NCBI GenBank assembly: GCA_963971285.1 | Contig: OZ020248.1 | Span: 20,853,873 to 20,917,872, forward strand | Direction of reading: 5' to 3' | Length of the DNA: 64,000 nt | Source of the DNA: Astropecten irregularis | Lineage: Eukaryota; Echinodermata; Asteroidea; Paxillosida; Astropectinidae | Shown: positions 10,840-21,852 of the stretch, piece after piece | Layout of the letters: the number at the start of each line of letters is the position of its first letter | How positions within the stretch are numbered: position 1 is the stretch's first letter | Notes under the pieces: model-generated | Told to the model about the DNA's origin: nothing | Databases searched by the model: none | Seen by the model: only the letters and a program-made list of their open reading frames with translations | Translations under genes and position numbers: made by a program

Positions 10840-11500
10840 AAATGGATGAAAGTTGCATAAGGATAAGAATGTGTTAATTGGGAAATATTTTAGTGTTCAA
10901 ATGCCATGATTTTGAAATGCAGACTACTGTACTGTACAGATTACTGGTTTTAAAATTTCAAGGAAGCATTTTAACGGAACATGAAAAGTTACAATACATT
11001 AGTTCTTTTGTATAAATTTTGGATAATTAATTTTGCTTGCATGATGAAATGCTGTTTTGGATTGCGAAAGCAATCAAGACCCATTGAAAGGGTGCCCTTT
11101 ATAGTGAATGTATTAGTAATAATACATAATAATTAAGAAAATGTTAATAATATTTGAAGAGTTGTAATGCAACAAAGTTTAATTGTTTTTAAGTTCTGCC
11201 AGGGTTCTCGCAAGAACATCCCCTACACACAAGGTGGGTGTCTGCTCAAAGAGAAGTATATAGGTACAGTTTTAGTGTCTGTTTGTGTAGCAGATGTTAC
11301 AAAAGGAAACATACTTCTGAAAAATGTTTTTTTTTTGGCAAAGTTGAAGTCAATGAAGGTATGTGTATGTGGAGCAAGCATGAAATAAGTTGATATATTT
11401 AGGGATTCTGAAAATGTCAAGGTGTTTTAAGGATAATAGTGAATGGAGGCAATGATTAATGTGTATTCCTTTGATGTTTACAACCGGGACCAATTTTAAT
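10840..11500. other. No recognisable gene
   Basis: AT-rich DNA with short chance ORFs. Nothing shared with other parts of the window was seen until the repeat beginning near 11500. Confidence 0.45.
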
Positions 11501-12270
11501 CATGATCGCAGCTCTTACCACTTTTAAATGAGGAACTACTTCCTGTTTGCCCTGTACAAGACAATGGGCTTTAGCTTGAAAAATATTTAAAAAATCATAA
11601 AAAATAAAAAAATGACGCTGTCTTGACGAAACTTCATAATTACAATCCCGAACCTCCAATTCACCAATGTACCAATTTTCAAGGCGATCGGCCGTTCCAG
11701 ACTATGCGTTATAAAAATCGCATTTTTTATGATGTCATGATGACGTCACCGAATTTTTGTCTATGTAGTGTTCATCTATGGTGTATGCTGAAGAATTATC
11801 AAAAAGAAATTCAAAGATATCTTGTTTCGTTTACTAGATATCGTTAAAAGAACTTTAATGACCCAAAATTTCAATAAATCATAATTTTTTTTTCGATATA
11901 ACACTTCCCGACTTACATACATACCAAGTTTCAACTCAATCGGACTTAGGGTTCGTTCATAAATGATGTCTGAAGTTTGCCCCTTTAAGACACTGTCAAC
12001 TGACACCTGATGACGTCATGATGACGTAAATGTTGCGCATACAACTACCCTACAGGGACTTTGTTTTGACCAAGTTTGGTCAAAATCGGCACTTTAAAAG
12101 TAGCCAAAGTGCCACCTAGAAAAAACGACGACAAGAAGAAGAAGAAGAAGAAAGTAAAAAAAAATCAGAACAAAAATAATACCTTTTCCGTTGAACACGG
12201 AAAAGCCAATAAAAAAATGAAAAAAATAAGAAAAACAGAAGCTGTTCCGCTGCATGCGATATTCAATATT
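11500..12270. repeat. TGACGTCA repeat unit with terminal hairpins, copy 1
   Basis: The block contains GATGACGTCA-type sites near 11735 and 12008, CCAAGTTTGGTCAAAATCGG, then AGAAGAAGAAGAAG, and two hairpins. One has CTTTTCCGT arms at about 12183-12206 (TGAAC loop region). The other is a degenerate GCTGTTCCGCTGCATGCG near 12241. The same order of parts is found at 17520-18330, 20640-20890 and 24060-24415. I interpret it as a non-autonomous mobile family whose 3' end is purine microsatellite plus hairpin. Confidence 0.7.
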
Positions 12271-12274
12271 AAAA

Positions 12275-12880
12275 TAATATAACAATATTAAAATGGTACT
12301 TATATACAACACTGCATGGGGTTGTTGAGGAATAAGCACACACATGAGAATATATAGTCAACAGAATGGTCAAGATACCAACTGTGGCTACCTAAAGCAC
12401 AGGCAAGGTCCTTGAGGAGGACATTTTATAGTCTCAGGGGAACATGTGGTGGTGAGAAAGACAGTTACTCTGCATGGGAACTGCCACCCAGGCCTGGTAG
12501 AAAGGAATGTGGAATTTAGGGATTGAGATAAGGGTCAAGGGATGGTCAGAAAAAATGGTTACAGCATCTAAACTACACACATACACTGGAATACAATGAA
12601 CAGGGTACATGCATGAATAATAAGACAGGCACAACATACTATGATAGAAGCACTGTGATTCTTCTCTTTGAAAGTCGTGTTGTTACTTGCTGGATTTAAT
12701 GACTGATTCTAGACTGTTGCTAGACAATGCAAGATAAGCCAAATCGGTATCTATCACACACATATCAAAGTCGTCTACATCTACACATTTCACGTGGAGA
12801 ATTTTTGATTTAACATATTGGTATTACCAAAGAAACCTATTTGAATGGCCAAGTTAAATTTGGTCAATTTCTTTGTTAGG
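12275..12880. repeat. Dispersed repeat copy 2 with polymerase remnant
   Basis: This is similar to 4990-5690. The part at about 12670-12880 corresponds on the minus strand to the family B polymerase fragment of copy 1, but the motif C region is altered and the frame is broken by small indels (an extra TTAC near 12825). The upstream block with AATGGTCAAGATACCA is well preserved. Confidence 0.7.
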
Positions 12881-12999
12881 TCTGAACTTCTCCTTTTAAG
12901 TTGAATATTCCCATTGAGTATAAAATTCACAACCACAGGCTAATACAAGGCGCACAAGCTTGGACAATTTGTGTCATGACATGTGATATTCTCCTACCT

Positions 13000-13082
13000 T
13001 TCCATCCCTCTCTTCTAGAAGGTATTCAGATGCTGAAGTCCCAGCATTTCCAGTGATTCCAGTGCCTGGACCTTTCAAAGCA
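13000..13082 (-). pseudogene. Exon fragment interrupted by a MITE
   Basis: The minus frame encodes GTGITGNAGTSASEYLLEE and ends GGAAAG|GTAGGA, a plausible donor. Its upstream end is the MITE at 13083-13224. Protein family unknown. Confidence 0.3.
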
Positions 13083-13224
13083 ATGGGAGACTTTTGAGAA
13101 CCAGTCTTCAAGTCAACAGTGCACGCGCACTCAATTGTGAGCATGCGCGCGTTGTTTTGCGTCTGCGCTGTTGTGCGTGCGCGTGCGCTGTTGACTTGAA
13201 GACCGGTTCTCAAAAGTCTCCCAT
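13083..13224. mobile_element. Palindromic MITE, copy 1 (142 bp)
   Basis: The element starts ATGGGAGACTTTTGAG and ends with its reverse complement; the arms are about 36 bp (through GTCTTCAAGTCAACAG) with one mismatch. The centre is rich in GCGC and alternating purine-pyrimidine steps. A second copy lies at 60487-60620. Flanks here show no clear TA duplication. Confidence 0.8.
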
Positions 13225-13489
13225 TCTCCGTGCAGGCAGTGGAAAACTGACGCGTTCCTTTTCGCGTTCCTTTCCTGACCCTTAAAAAGATGATCATGAA
13301 GTAGGGCATTAATAAAATGTGACTCTTATATCAATTCTGCTGTGAAAAAAGTTGCTCAATCCTGTGGAAAGCTGTACTACAATATCTCTGCAGACACTCT
13401 GCCAGACCTCAGTCAGCAGTGCTCTGCTTTTTTCTTTTAAATTACACTTAATTTCTTAGAAATTATCAGAATAATATACATGTACGTAC

Positions 13490-14000
13490 CTATTGTTTCT
13501 TCAGCTTCAGTAAGACGAGAATCTTGCAAATTCTTGTTCAGGTCCCTGCACTCATACAGCTCGCCCCTCGTGCTGATCAGCTTTTTCTGGACCTTGTCTA
13601 CCTCATCATTGCTTGCCTTGAGCTCTCTCTCTTCAAATCCTTTACCTTCTTCTGTAGTCTGTCATTTTCTGCATCACAGCTGGTAGTGGTAGTTTCATCA
13701 AAGGGCCGCTTTCGGACTGCAAGTCAATTGACATTCACATTTTTCGGCAATGCAGCCCAGGCTGCCTTCTCGACCTGTTTCTTTCTCAGCTGCTTTTTGA
13801 CAAATTACTTATTACCAGAATATTTCCTTGACATATCAAGGTTGAATCGGTATTCCACTACCTGTGTCCAGAACTTTTGGATGAGCCTGTTCTTCTTCTT
13901 CGTTTGAATGTTCTTCTTGTGAGTCTTGTATTGCTGGTTGCTATCTCTCCAGCGATGAAGACCATGTTTGTTTTCAATGTTTTGGAGATCTCTGTCCAAG
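13490..14000 (-). pseudogene. Broken coiled-coil transposon-type protein
   Basis: After a CTTTTTGCAG acceptor the minus frame encodes basic sequence (YKTHKKNIQTKKKNRL, then WTQVVEYRFNLDMSRK), hits TAA at 13805-13807, continues as KKQLRKKQVEKAAWAALPK, hits TGA, then gives a long helix (DRLQKKVKDLKRE). One extra AG in an AGAGAGAG run shifts the frame before KASNDEVDKVQKKLIS. It ends at AATAG|GTACGT. Two stops plus a microsatellite frameshift mark it as a pseudogene. The family is not identified. Confidence 0.5.
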
Positions 14001-14154
14001 CTGCAAAAAGAGAAGAATAGGTTGGATTGTAATGATTACTTCAACAAGTAATTCAATAGGGATTTCCTGACATACAGAGACATTTACAATACAAAAAAAG
14101 ACATACAAGCTTTTATTAATGGTTAATTGGTTATTGTCAGTGCTGATGTATTTG

Positions 14155-14325
14155 TTACAAGAAAATATCCTCATTAGGTTAGGGATGCTGGCCACATTCA
14201 GTTCCCTTATCTCACCTGACGTCAATGATTCTATTGTTCTGAAATCAATGAAGAGTACTTATAGGCCTATACGTGTATGTTTGCATGCTTGGTCCTGACA
14301 AAAACAAAAGAACAAAATCACCTAG
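14155..14325. repeat. Duplicate of the 3960-4120 segment
   Basis: Both loci share GAAAATATCC, GAGGGATGCTGGCCACA-like, TCTATTGTTCTGAAATCAAT and TGTTTGCATGCTTGGTCCTGACAAA words in the same order. On the minus strand both encode a short VASIPxLMxIF peptide before a possible donor. It is either a duplicated exon of the SAMD3-like gene or a repeat that overlaps it. Confidence 0.6.
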
Positions 14326-14599
14326 ATTTTTATTTACAAATACACTTTCTCAAAACGCCCTCTCTCGGTTCCATAGGTTTGCGTCAGTCAGTGGAATTCT
14401 TCCCTGTTATCTTTAAGGAGTTCCTCGGCTTGATCTTGATCAAAGACAACCTCTTACTCCCTCTGAAAAGGATGTATGTCTCCATTGAATCTGTTTTCTC
14501 CAACTTTAAGGCTGCGATAATAACTTTTTGAGAGTTTACTAAGAAAAGACTAAGACTGGAGTAGAATTAGGCCTATATCAAGCATGCGGCCAAACGGCA

Positions 14600-15075
14600 A
14601 TGTATTCGTGAACCCATCATGCCTTGCGCGCCTCACGCAAAAACTTTTTTCCGAGAGATCTTCGGACTAACTCAGCCGCCCTCGGGTTTCGCTGCGCGTA
14701 AACCAGTAGTGCATTTTGTTTTTCCTTTTTCCTTTTTCCTGTTTTGTTCTGGTAAAAGATTCACGGTCACAGGTTTTTGTTGATTGTGTTTCTGTTGCAA
14801 AGTAAGGTGATACCTGAACGGTAAAGAGTTCATTTTTCTTTTTTCTTCATTAACATTTGAAAATGGTAACAGGTAAAAGGTTTGTTTTTCTTTTTACAGA
14901 TTCAGGAACGGTAAATGGTTAAGGGTTTGCTTTTTCTTTTTTTCTTTTTACACATACATAAACGGTAACTGGTAAATGGTTTGCTTTTTCTTTTTTCTTT
15001 TGACGTACTTATAAACGGTAACTGGTAAAGGGTTGTTTTTTGCTTTTTCTTTTTACGATTTTGAAACGGTAATAG
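14600..15075. repeat. CpG-rich patch and degenerate GGTAA/CTTTTT repeat
   Basis: Positions 14600-14715 are unusually CpG-rich for the area (GCCTTGCGCGCCTCACG, GCTGCGCG). Then AACGGTAACTGGTAAAxGG followed by TGCTTTTTCTTTTT recurs about five times with a period of 60-70 bp. The CpG patch could be a retroelement promoter remnant, but there is no direct evidence. Confidence 0.5.
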
Positions 15076-15376
15076 GTTGGACGGTGTGTACTTTATGCAT
15101 TTGGTTGTTTCTGGTCAGGGTCATTGAGAGCATCAGATGAAGAATGGGCAGATTCGTCTGAAACTCTCCCATTGCCTTCTTCCAGCTGAAGCCTTCGGCA
15201 GTTAGTCTGTTGACCATGGCAGTAACAGTCGTGTTTTTCTTCTTGGCAAAATTGACCATTTCTTTACCCGCCAAAAAGGTTTTCATTCTTCTTCTGCCAT
15301 CGTTATTGTTGGCCATGATGGTCTTGACCGCTGAAGAATACTTCTGCTCTACAAGTGCTTTGCATGCTCTCTTCAA
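15053..15376 (-). pseudogene. Helical transposon-type N-terminal fragment
   Basis: A minus ORF of 107 codons reads MKRACKALVEQKYSSAVK, KTFLAGKEMVNFAKKKN, then FQTNLPILHLMLSMTL. The 'R-x-C-x-x-L-x-x-x-x-Y-x-x-A-V-x-x-(M/I)' start and the later hydrophobic helix resemble the N-terminal region of DUF6589-type transposon proteins. No catalytic residues are present and the end runs into low-complexity DNA. Confidence 0.35.
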
Positions 15377-15559
15377 AAAGCCGTGTCAGATTCAAGTAGA
15401 GAGAAACAATTAAATAGTTAATGCTCTATTCTTTCCTTGTTTTCTCCCATTCTTAAGAACATTCACCCCTTCTCGTGCTCCTTCTCCCCTGATTTAGTTT
15501 GTGTGTACTCGATTATGTATTTCTTTCATTATTTTTTCATCAGTACATGTACAGTGTTA

Positions 15560-16992
15560 TGTCACTTCATTTGGACAGTCTGGTAACCACATGCCCTCTT
15601 TGCAGCCATACATATTAAAGTCATTATGAGAACCTATCGTGCTGTCATCTGAAGCTTTTGAATATACATGTAGCACCTCAGCTTTCCGTTTATGAATCTT
15701 ATGAGTCTCATTGTGAATGTGATTTTTCCATTCCAGAGAAGAGAGATTGATATCAATTATCCCAGTTTGGTTCTTCCAAACCTCAATTTACACTGATTTT
15801 AAAACTCACATTTATTGTTGATAACATTGCCCTCTGATTTAGGGGACCTTTAATTTAAGGGCCCTCTCCTCAGCAAATTTAGTTATGAATGTCACAGCCC
15901 GCTCAATGTCTTTAAGACAGAATTTGTTTGTGTTTTGTGTAGCGCTGCCACTTTTCTTCTTCTTACATGATCAAGTGTAAACACAGTGTGTTGGTCGGAT
16001 AATTTGCCAGTCAGTGAAGCAGAGAGAGAAGTATAAATCCCTGGGTAGTCAGGTACCATGTCATGAATATGAATGTCTTTAATTTAGATCTCTTCGCCTG
16101 TCTACAACACTGTCAAATTATGGTAGTTTTGTCGACTTCCTCTGAGTCAACTCATGATAGCCCCTGTTTGGAATATTAAATTGATCCAGAATGAAGATAA
16201 TTTCATCGATATCATCGTCGGAGTATTGGCCAGCTATCTCTTTGCCATTGTCCAAGCAAACAAGAATTTCATTATTAAACATGCCATAGGCTAATATAGA
16301 TTCCATCAGATACTAAATGTGTCCCTCTTACATGTAGTCTCACAGCCGCATTTGTTGCAGTTTGGGCAAGTTAATGAATACAGTTACAAATGTCTATTAA
16401 GACAGAAGAGGTGACATCTGCGATCATTCTAATTCATTACCAAGTTCGTAAGTTTCATCTTGGGTGATTTCAATCATCTCTATGGACTTATAAAAGTCTA
16501 TGTATCCCTTCTTGTTTCCTTTCTTCACATCTTTCCATTGCTCATGAAGATAGTTGGTTGTTGTCCCATGTGGGAGATGATGGAGTATCTCATTGATGGA
16601 ACCTGCCAGTGACGCTTTTGTGACAGTTCGGGACTTGACTGTTATTTCTTCATCTGTTGCAATGACATACGTTATATTCTTTGGTGGGCTCATGGTTGTT
16701 TTAAGACAGTTTGTGTACATTTCTTTGTTTCTTTGGCCAATGGCGGTCATATGGTTGTCTTTCAACTTTTTACCACTCAAAGACTGGAATGGCATGTCTG
16801 CGTGTGGGTCGAGAGGAATTCCTGATTTCCGAATTAAACATCGACATTTTTTTTATCTCTTCTTCAAGTTTGGATGATCCAGATGAAGGGTCAGAGATCC
16901 CAATCCTTGAGTGTGCAGCCTTCCCAATGTTCACCCACTTCTTGGCCTGTAAAACGTTGCAGTTGGTGTCCTCAACTTCTTCGTCGTCCGAG
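15560..16992 (-). pseudogene. Decayed multi-part transposon protein gene
   Basis: Several minus-strand blocks in order look like one gene. At 16992 (after a GGTACAG acceptor) comes acidic SSDDEEVEDTNC. A run of eight A/T bases at 16847-16854 shifts the frame, after which PLDPHADMPFQSLSGKKL and VIATDEEITVKSRTVTK follow to a stop near 16424. Next is an ORF at 16118-16306 (YSDDDIDEIIFILDQFN). Then at about 15850-16080 come VPDYPGIYTSLSASLTGKL, RRRKVAALHKTQTNSV and, after a frameshift, ERAVTFITKFAEERALKL. Last, at about 15565-15770, are SLEWKNHIHNETHKIHK and MWLPDCPN. 'Gx(L)(S/T)xxHxxxFxLxxxRRRKxxxLHxxxxNSV' followed by 'AVTFIxxFAEExAL' is a pattern I associate with uncharacterised invertebrate transposon proteins. 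Confidence 0.45.
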
Positions 16993-17106
16993 CTGTACCA
17001 ATACAAAAAACAAACTAGACATGTGTTTGTGTACAAACACTGAGCTGTTTCGCGTATGTTTTATAAAATGTACGAAACAAACATATGTACACAATTGACC
17101 CAGTAC

Positions 17107-17250
17107 AGAGAAATAGTTAATCAGCGGTGTCTTAATTGTCCTAAACAACAACATGTACATGTACCAGGAGCGTCGTCACAGAGAAAAAGTTAATCAGCGG
17201 TGTCTTAATTGTCCTAAACAACTACATGTACATGTACCGGGAGCGTCGTC
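17107..17250. repeat. 73-bp tandem duplication
   Basis: AGTTAATCAGCGGTGTC occurs at 17115 and 17188; the 73-bp units run through ACATGTACATGTACC to GGAGCGTCGTCAC and differ at only a few bases. Confidence 0.85.
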
Positions 17251-17519
17251 ACTCGTCCATCAATACACGTATACCGGTAGTACAGATACATACACACGGC
17301 CATGAGAAACACAGAAATGGCTGAGTCCACTATAGGTCAGCGCACATAGTATGTATGGTTGTGCTTATGGACGGTGGAAACAGCAAAATGACTGATTTTC
17401 TAGCTCGTCGTGCTACGTTTACCTGTACACAATTGGCCCACTACTATGGATAGCCATATCAGCGGTCCAAAAAGTTCCAAAGCCCGTGTTGTGTCTTATG
17501 GTTTGCCTCTAAATGGCAA

Positions 17520-18330
17520 AATTAATCATTAAAAAAAAAATCAATAAAAAATCAGGCGATGACGTCATCGTGACGGCACTTCACATTAGGGATACTAATA
17601 CCATTTCATACCTACCCACCAAGTTTCAGTACGATCGGATATACGCTTATATGTGTTTCTGGGAAAAATTGGCAAAATTAAATATTCAAAAATCAATAAA
17701 AAATCAGCCAATGACGTCATCGTGACGTCACTTCAGATTTAGGATACTAGTACCATTCCCTAATTACCCACCACGTTTCAACGCCATCGGATATTCCCTT
17801 ATATGTGAATCAGAAAATCGGCTTTTTGATGACGTCATCATGACGTCACCAATTTTTGGTATTTTGTGGCATTTGCCTATAGCCTAACAAACATTTTGAC
17901 GAAAGAATTTCGAAAATACGATTTGTGGTTCATGAGATATCAAGAAAAGGTCCAAAAATTGAATAATTCGTATAAAATCGCACGATGACGTCATCAACAC
18001 GTGACTGCAATTTTTGTCTATATCACGTCCCCATATACTTCCATACCAAATTTGAGTTGCATCGGACTTGCAGTTTCGGAGATAAAGAGCCTTGAAATTT
18101 GCACTTTTATGATGACGTCATGGTGCACGTGATGACGTCATGATGGCACCTGGGCTGGTGGTCTAACTATGTGCCAAGTATGAAGTTTATCGGAACTGGC
18201 ATAATGGTAGAAGTGACTTGTATAAAAACCCTGTGTAATGTCTATGGGAACAAAGTGGAATAAAAAAAAAAAAAAAAAAACTAGAGTTTATGGCTGTTTG
18301 AAACAGCACATTAGGCTTTTCCGCATATTT
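17520..18330. repeat. TGACGTCA repeat cluster, copy 2
   Basis: At least six TGACGTCA palindromes lie here (near 17562, 17711, 17829, 17984, 18112 and 18137), several paired as GATGACGTCATCxTGACG. Between them CCAxGTTTCAxxxCxATCGGAT recurs about every 150 bp. The end shows GTCTATGGGAACAAAG, a poly-A run, ACTAGAGTTTATG, then a GCTGTTTGAAACAGC hairpin and GGCTTTTCCGCAT. Confidence 0.75.
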
Positions 18331-18394
18331 TAAATTGAAAATAGATATTTAATATGGTATACAAAGAAAGGGATCCCTCAATGGACAAATGGAA

Positions 18395-18620
18395 AATAAT
18401 CATGATCCTAGCTCTTACCACTTTCTAATGAGGAGCTATTCCTGTTTGGCCGGAAGAAGAGGTCACAGAGGTCAAGCAATGTGTCACAAAGAAAGACCTT
18501 GCCTATGGACTTTTGGTTAAAGGATCATCATCCTACCTCTTACCACTTTTAAAGGAGGAGCTACTTCCGGTTTGGCCGGAAGTATAGGTCAGAGAGGTCA
18601 AGCAATGTGTTTTACCCAGG
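18395..18620. repeat. Tandem repeat with ETS-site hairpins, second locus
   Basis: Two units have the same parts as 6560-6860: CTTACCACTTT, a CTACTTCCGGTTTGGCCGG hairpin (18563-18583) and GGTCAxAGAGGTCAAGCAATGTG. The shared order indicates a dispersed family. Confidence 0.7.
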
Positions 18621-20860
18621 GAAAAGACGTACATGTTGTGTATATGGGAATTGATTCAATAATTAGCACATCGTATGTTTTATAAATGGCCATCACCATA
18701 TCATACAAAACTCTGTTCACAAACAAAAACACATGTACGAATCCATGGATCATTGCAGTTTTTTCTTACACAACTCATCTATTAAGATGTTTTTATAAGC
18801 TTAAGAGCACCCATGAAATGTCATACAATACTCCGCAACCTACGTCGACAGCATTTCGGTTAAGATTGTATGGTTTGTAAATAATATAAAAAAAGACTTA
18901 CACGCATTGTCTATGGCAATAAACATGTAAGTTGTACATACTGTATACAATGTTTTACACATGTTTGGGGGAATTGAGTAATATCGTACCATTTTACTAT
19001 GACCATTATTTTCAGGTCAATCGGGTAGCGTGAGGAAAAAAACAAAAACAAGTTGTTGTACGGCATGAACTTGACAGGAGCATGCCGTGGACCGTACATA
19101 CTTTGACATACAATACTTACATGTACACCGATGGACTATTCTGGTCTAGTAAGATTTTGTTTGAAAATTATTTTAAAAAAGACGTACGTGCATTGTCTAT
19201 GAGGGAAAATATAGTTTTGAGCCCATGGCCCCTCGAAAATTGTTCCATCGATCATGCCCTCAAAATCCTTTTGTCGAAAACATTACGTCAACTCGCAAAC
19301 ATTGCGTCAACTCGCAAACATAACGTCAACTCGCAAACATTGCGTCAACTCGCAAACATTACGTCAACTCGCAAACATTACGTCAACTCGCAAACATTAC
19401 GTCAACTCGCAAACATTACATCAACTCGCAAACATTGCGTCAACTCGCAAACATTGCGGCAACTCGCAAACATTACGTCAACTCGCAAACATTACGTCAA
19501 CTCGCAAACATTACGTCAACTCGCAAACATTTTGTAAATAATTCTGAAAATTCAACAGACATACGGATTCGACAATAAACATGTAAGTTTTACATACTGT
19601 AAACAATGTTTTACACATGTTTTGGGAAATTGAGTCAATCGAGCATCACATCGTATGTTTTACTATGATCATTATTTTCATGTCAATCGGGTAGCGTGAG
19701 AAAGATTGAAAAATTTATAAAAAATTAAGTGATGAAGTTGTCATGAATTCATATTACAATCGCCAACCTCTATTTCCCAAACCTACCAATTTTCGAGGCG
19801 ATCGGCCGAATTCCTTCTTTGTGTTATAAATTTTTTTTTGAAAATGATATAAAAAAAGACGTACGTGCATTGTCTATGAGGGAAAATACAGTTTTGAGTC
19901 AACGGTCATTCGGATATCACGTCCCGGCCCAGTGCGCAAGTCAAAGTCGGGCCGCCGGCGGTTCAGCAGCGGCAAAGCGGCATCGGCACGCCGCCCATCC
20001 ACCGACCGTGGTCCGCCGGTACATGGTGGTTGCCACTATAAAACGGCCGTGTAAAACGGACCACTGTGTACTAATGGTCGTCCAGCCGACTGTATTTTGC
20101 ATTGAAATAGGCCTACGGAATAGAATATTTATACAAAATTATATCGAGAACATGAAATCACTCTGATGACACTAAAGTCTAGGGGAAAGGACATGACAAT
20201 ATGTCACGTAGTTTGTTCGTGTGTAAACTGATCCTATTACCACGTACAAAAAAACAAATTATGGATCATTGCACTTTTCCATACAACTCTTTAAGTTGTA
20301 CATGTATAGCTAATATTAACGCGACCCATAAAATGATGTACAATACTCCGCAATCTACATCGATAACATTTCGATATTTAGTGCTGGTATCTAACGATAT
20401 ATAAAAAGTCTTAGTACATGGAAATGTCTATGGCAAGATTATAAACGAAGTTTTGATCGAGTCTCGCAATCCGCGGACTTTATTATGAATGTAATACACA
20501 CACGTACAGTGCAGTGAATTACGTACGTACAGTGCAGTGTACATATGGGGAGAGTTGAGTCAATCGAGCATCATATGTTTTGTACATGACCATATTGTCA
20601 CGTAATCTGTGTACAAAGTTAACGAGCTGTGAGAAATATTAAAAAATTCATATAAAATCAAGTCATGACGTCATGATGACGAAAAGTTTCGGGAGACAAC
20701 TACCCTATATGGACTTCCTTCAGACCAAGTTTGGTTAAAATCCGTTGTTTAAAAATGGCCAAAGTGGGGTGCAGAATACCCCTGTGCTTTGTCTATGGGA
20801 ATTTGGCGACAAGAAGAGGAAGAGGAAGAAGAGGAAGGAAGAAACTAGAGTTTATGGCTG
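18608..20860. repeat. Segmental duplication, copy A (2.25 kb)
   Basis: From TTTTACxCAGGGAAAAGACGT onward this block matches 21629-24255 in the same orientation, with few substitutions. It contains a 19-bp array, a GC-rich segment (19910-20050, CGTCCCGGCCCAGTGCG...CGGCCGTGT) and a TGACGTCA-type 3' end. The GC-rich core is open in one frame in both copies but matches no known protein. Confidence 0.85.
19281..19532. repeat. 19-bp minisatellite, array A (about 13 copies)
   Basis: The unit CATTACGTCAACTCGCAAA is repeated head to tail, with TTGCG and TTACA variants. All three plus frames are open because of the 57-bp frame cycle, so the ORFs here are artefacts. Unlike a CRISPR array there are no unique spacers. 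Confidence 0.95.
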
Positions 20861-20895
20861 TTGGAAACAGCACATAAGGCTTTTCCGCATATGAT
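20640..20895. repeat. TGACGTCA repeat 3' end, copy 3
   Basis: The order is CATGACGTCATGATGACG, CAAGTTTGGTTAAAATCCG, GTCTATGGGAATTTGG, a GAAGAGGAAGAGGAAG tract, ACTAGAGTTTATGG, a GCTGTTGGAAACAGC hairpin and GGCTTTTCCGCAT. It is near identical to 24065-24250 up to the purine tract, after which the two loci have different hairpins. Confidence 0.75.
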
Positions 20896-21050
20896 AATAA
20901 TCATGCTTTATCAATAAGATGCTACAATAAGATGTTTTTAATTCTCGTTTTTACCTCTTTGGATTGCTTCTTCTGGGGTTTGTTCAAACTTAATTGGCAT
21001 AAAGTTTGCCCTTTTAAGGCCCTGTCACGTAACGCACAATTTTTGCATTT

Positions 21051-21664
21051 TTGAATTAATTCAACTACACATCGTATATTTCATAGATGACCATATTTTC
21101 AAGTACAAAACTCTGTTCACAAACAAAAACACATATACGAACTCTGTGTATCATTGCAATTTCTTCATACAACTATATTCCCACAGCCAATACATCGATC
21201 GTTACACGTTTTTAAATGAAAGATTTACGCGTGTATGGCAACATGTACATGTGGGTGTACATGTATGCATGTACAAAGTTTTGTATTTTGAATCAATCGG
21301 ACATTACATGTCATCACATGTTTTACACAGGGAAAAGACGTACATGTTGTGTATTAATTTTTGAATTAATTCAACTACACATCGTATATTTCATAGATGA
21401 CCATATTTTCAAGTACAAAACTCTGTTCACAAACAAAAACACATATACGAACTCTGTGTATCATTGCAATTTCTTCATACAACTATATTCCCACAGCCAA
21501 TACATCGATCGTTACACGTTTTTAAATGAAAGATTTACGCGTGTATGGCAACATGTACATGTGGGTGTACATGTATGCATGTACAAAGTTTTGTATTTTG
21601 AATCAATCGGACATTACATGTCATCACATGTTTTACACAGGGAAAAGACGTACATGTTGTGTAT
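21051..21664. repeat. Tandem duplication of 310 bp, identical over 304 bp
   Basis: Positions 21051-21354 and 21361-21664 are identical by line-by-line comparison, starting TTGAATTAATTCAACTAC and ending TACATGTTGTGTAT. The six-base joint differs. It is either a very recent duplication or an assembly artefact. Confidence 0.9.
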
Positions 21665-21852
21665 GGGAAGTGATTCAATAATTAACACATCGTATGTTTT
21701 ATAAATGACCATCACCATATCATACAAAACTCTGTTCACAAACAAAAACCGTGTACAAATCCATGGATCATTGCAGTTTTTTCTTACACAACTCATCTAT
21801 TAAGATGTCTTTATAAGCTTAAGAGCACCCATGAAATGACATACAATACTCC

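Noticed and set aside
12094..12345. Hydrophobic minus-strand ORF (poly-Leu/Phe)
   Set aside because: It is the complement of the GAA microsatellite and A-rich DNA.
14600..14715. CpG-island promoter of a host gene
   Set aside because: The patch is only about 100 bp and no host gene lies nearby; a retroelement remnant is as likely.
19910..20166. GC-rich ORF in the duplicated unit as a real gene
   Set aside because: It is open in both copies (also 23272-23574) but matches no family, has no splice context and is short enough to be chance in GC-rich DNA.
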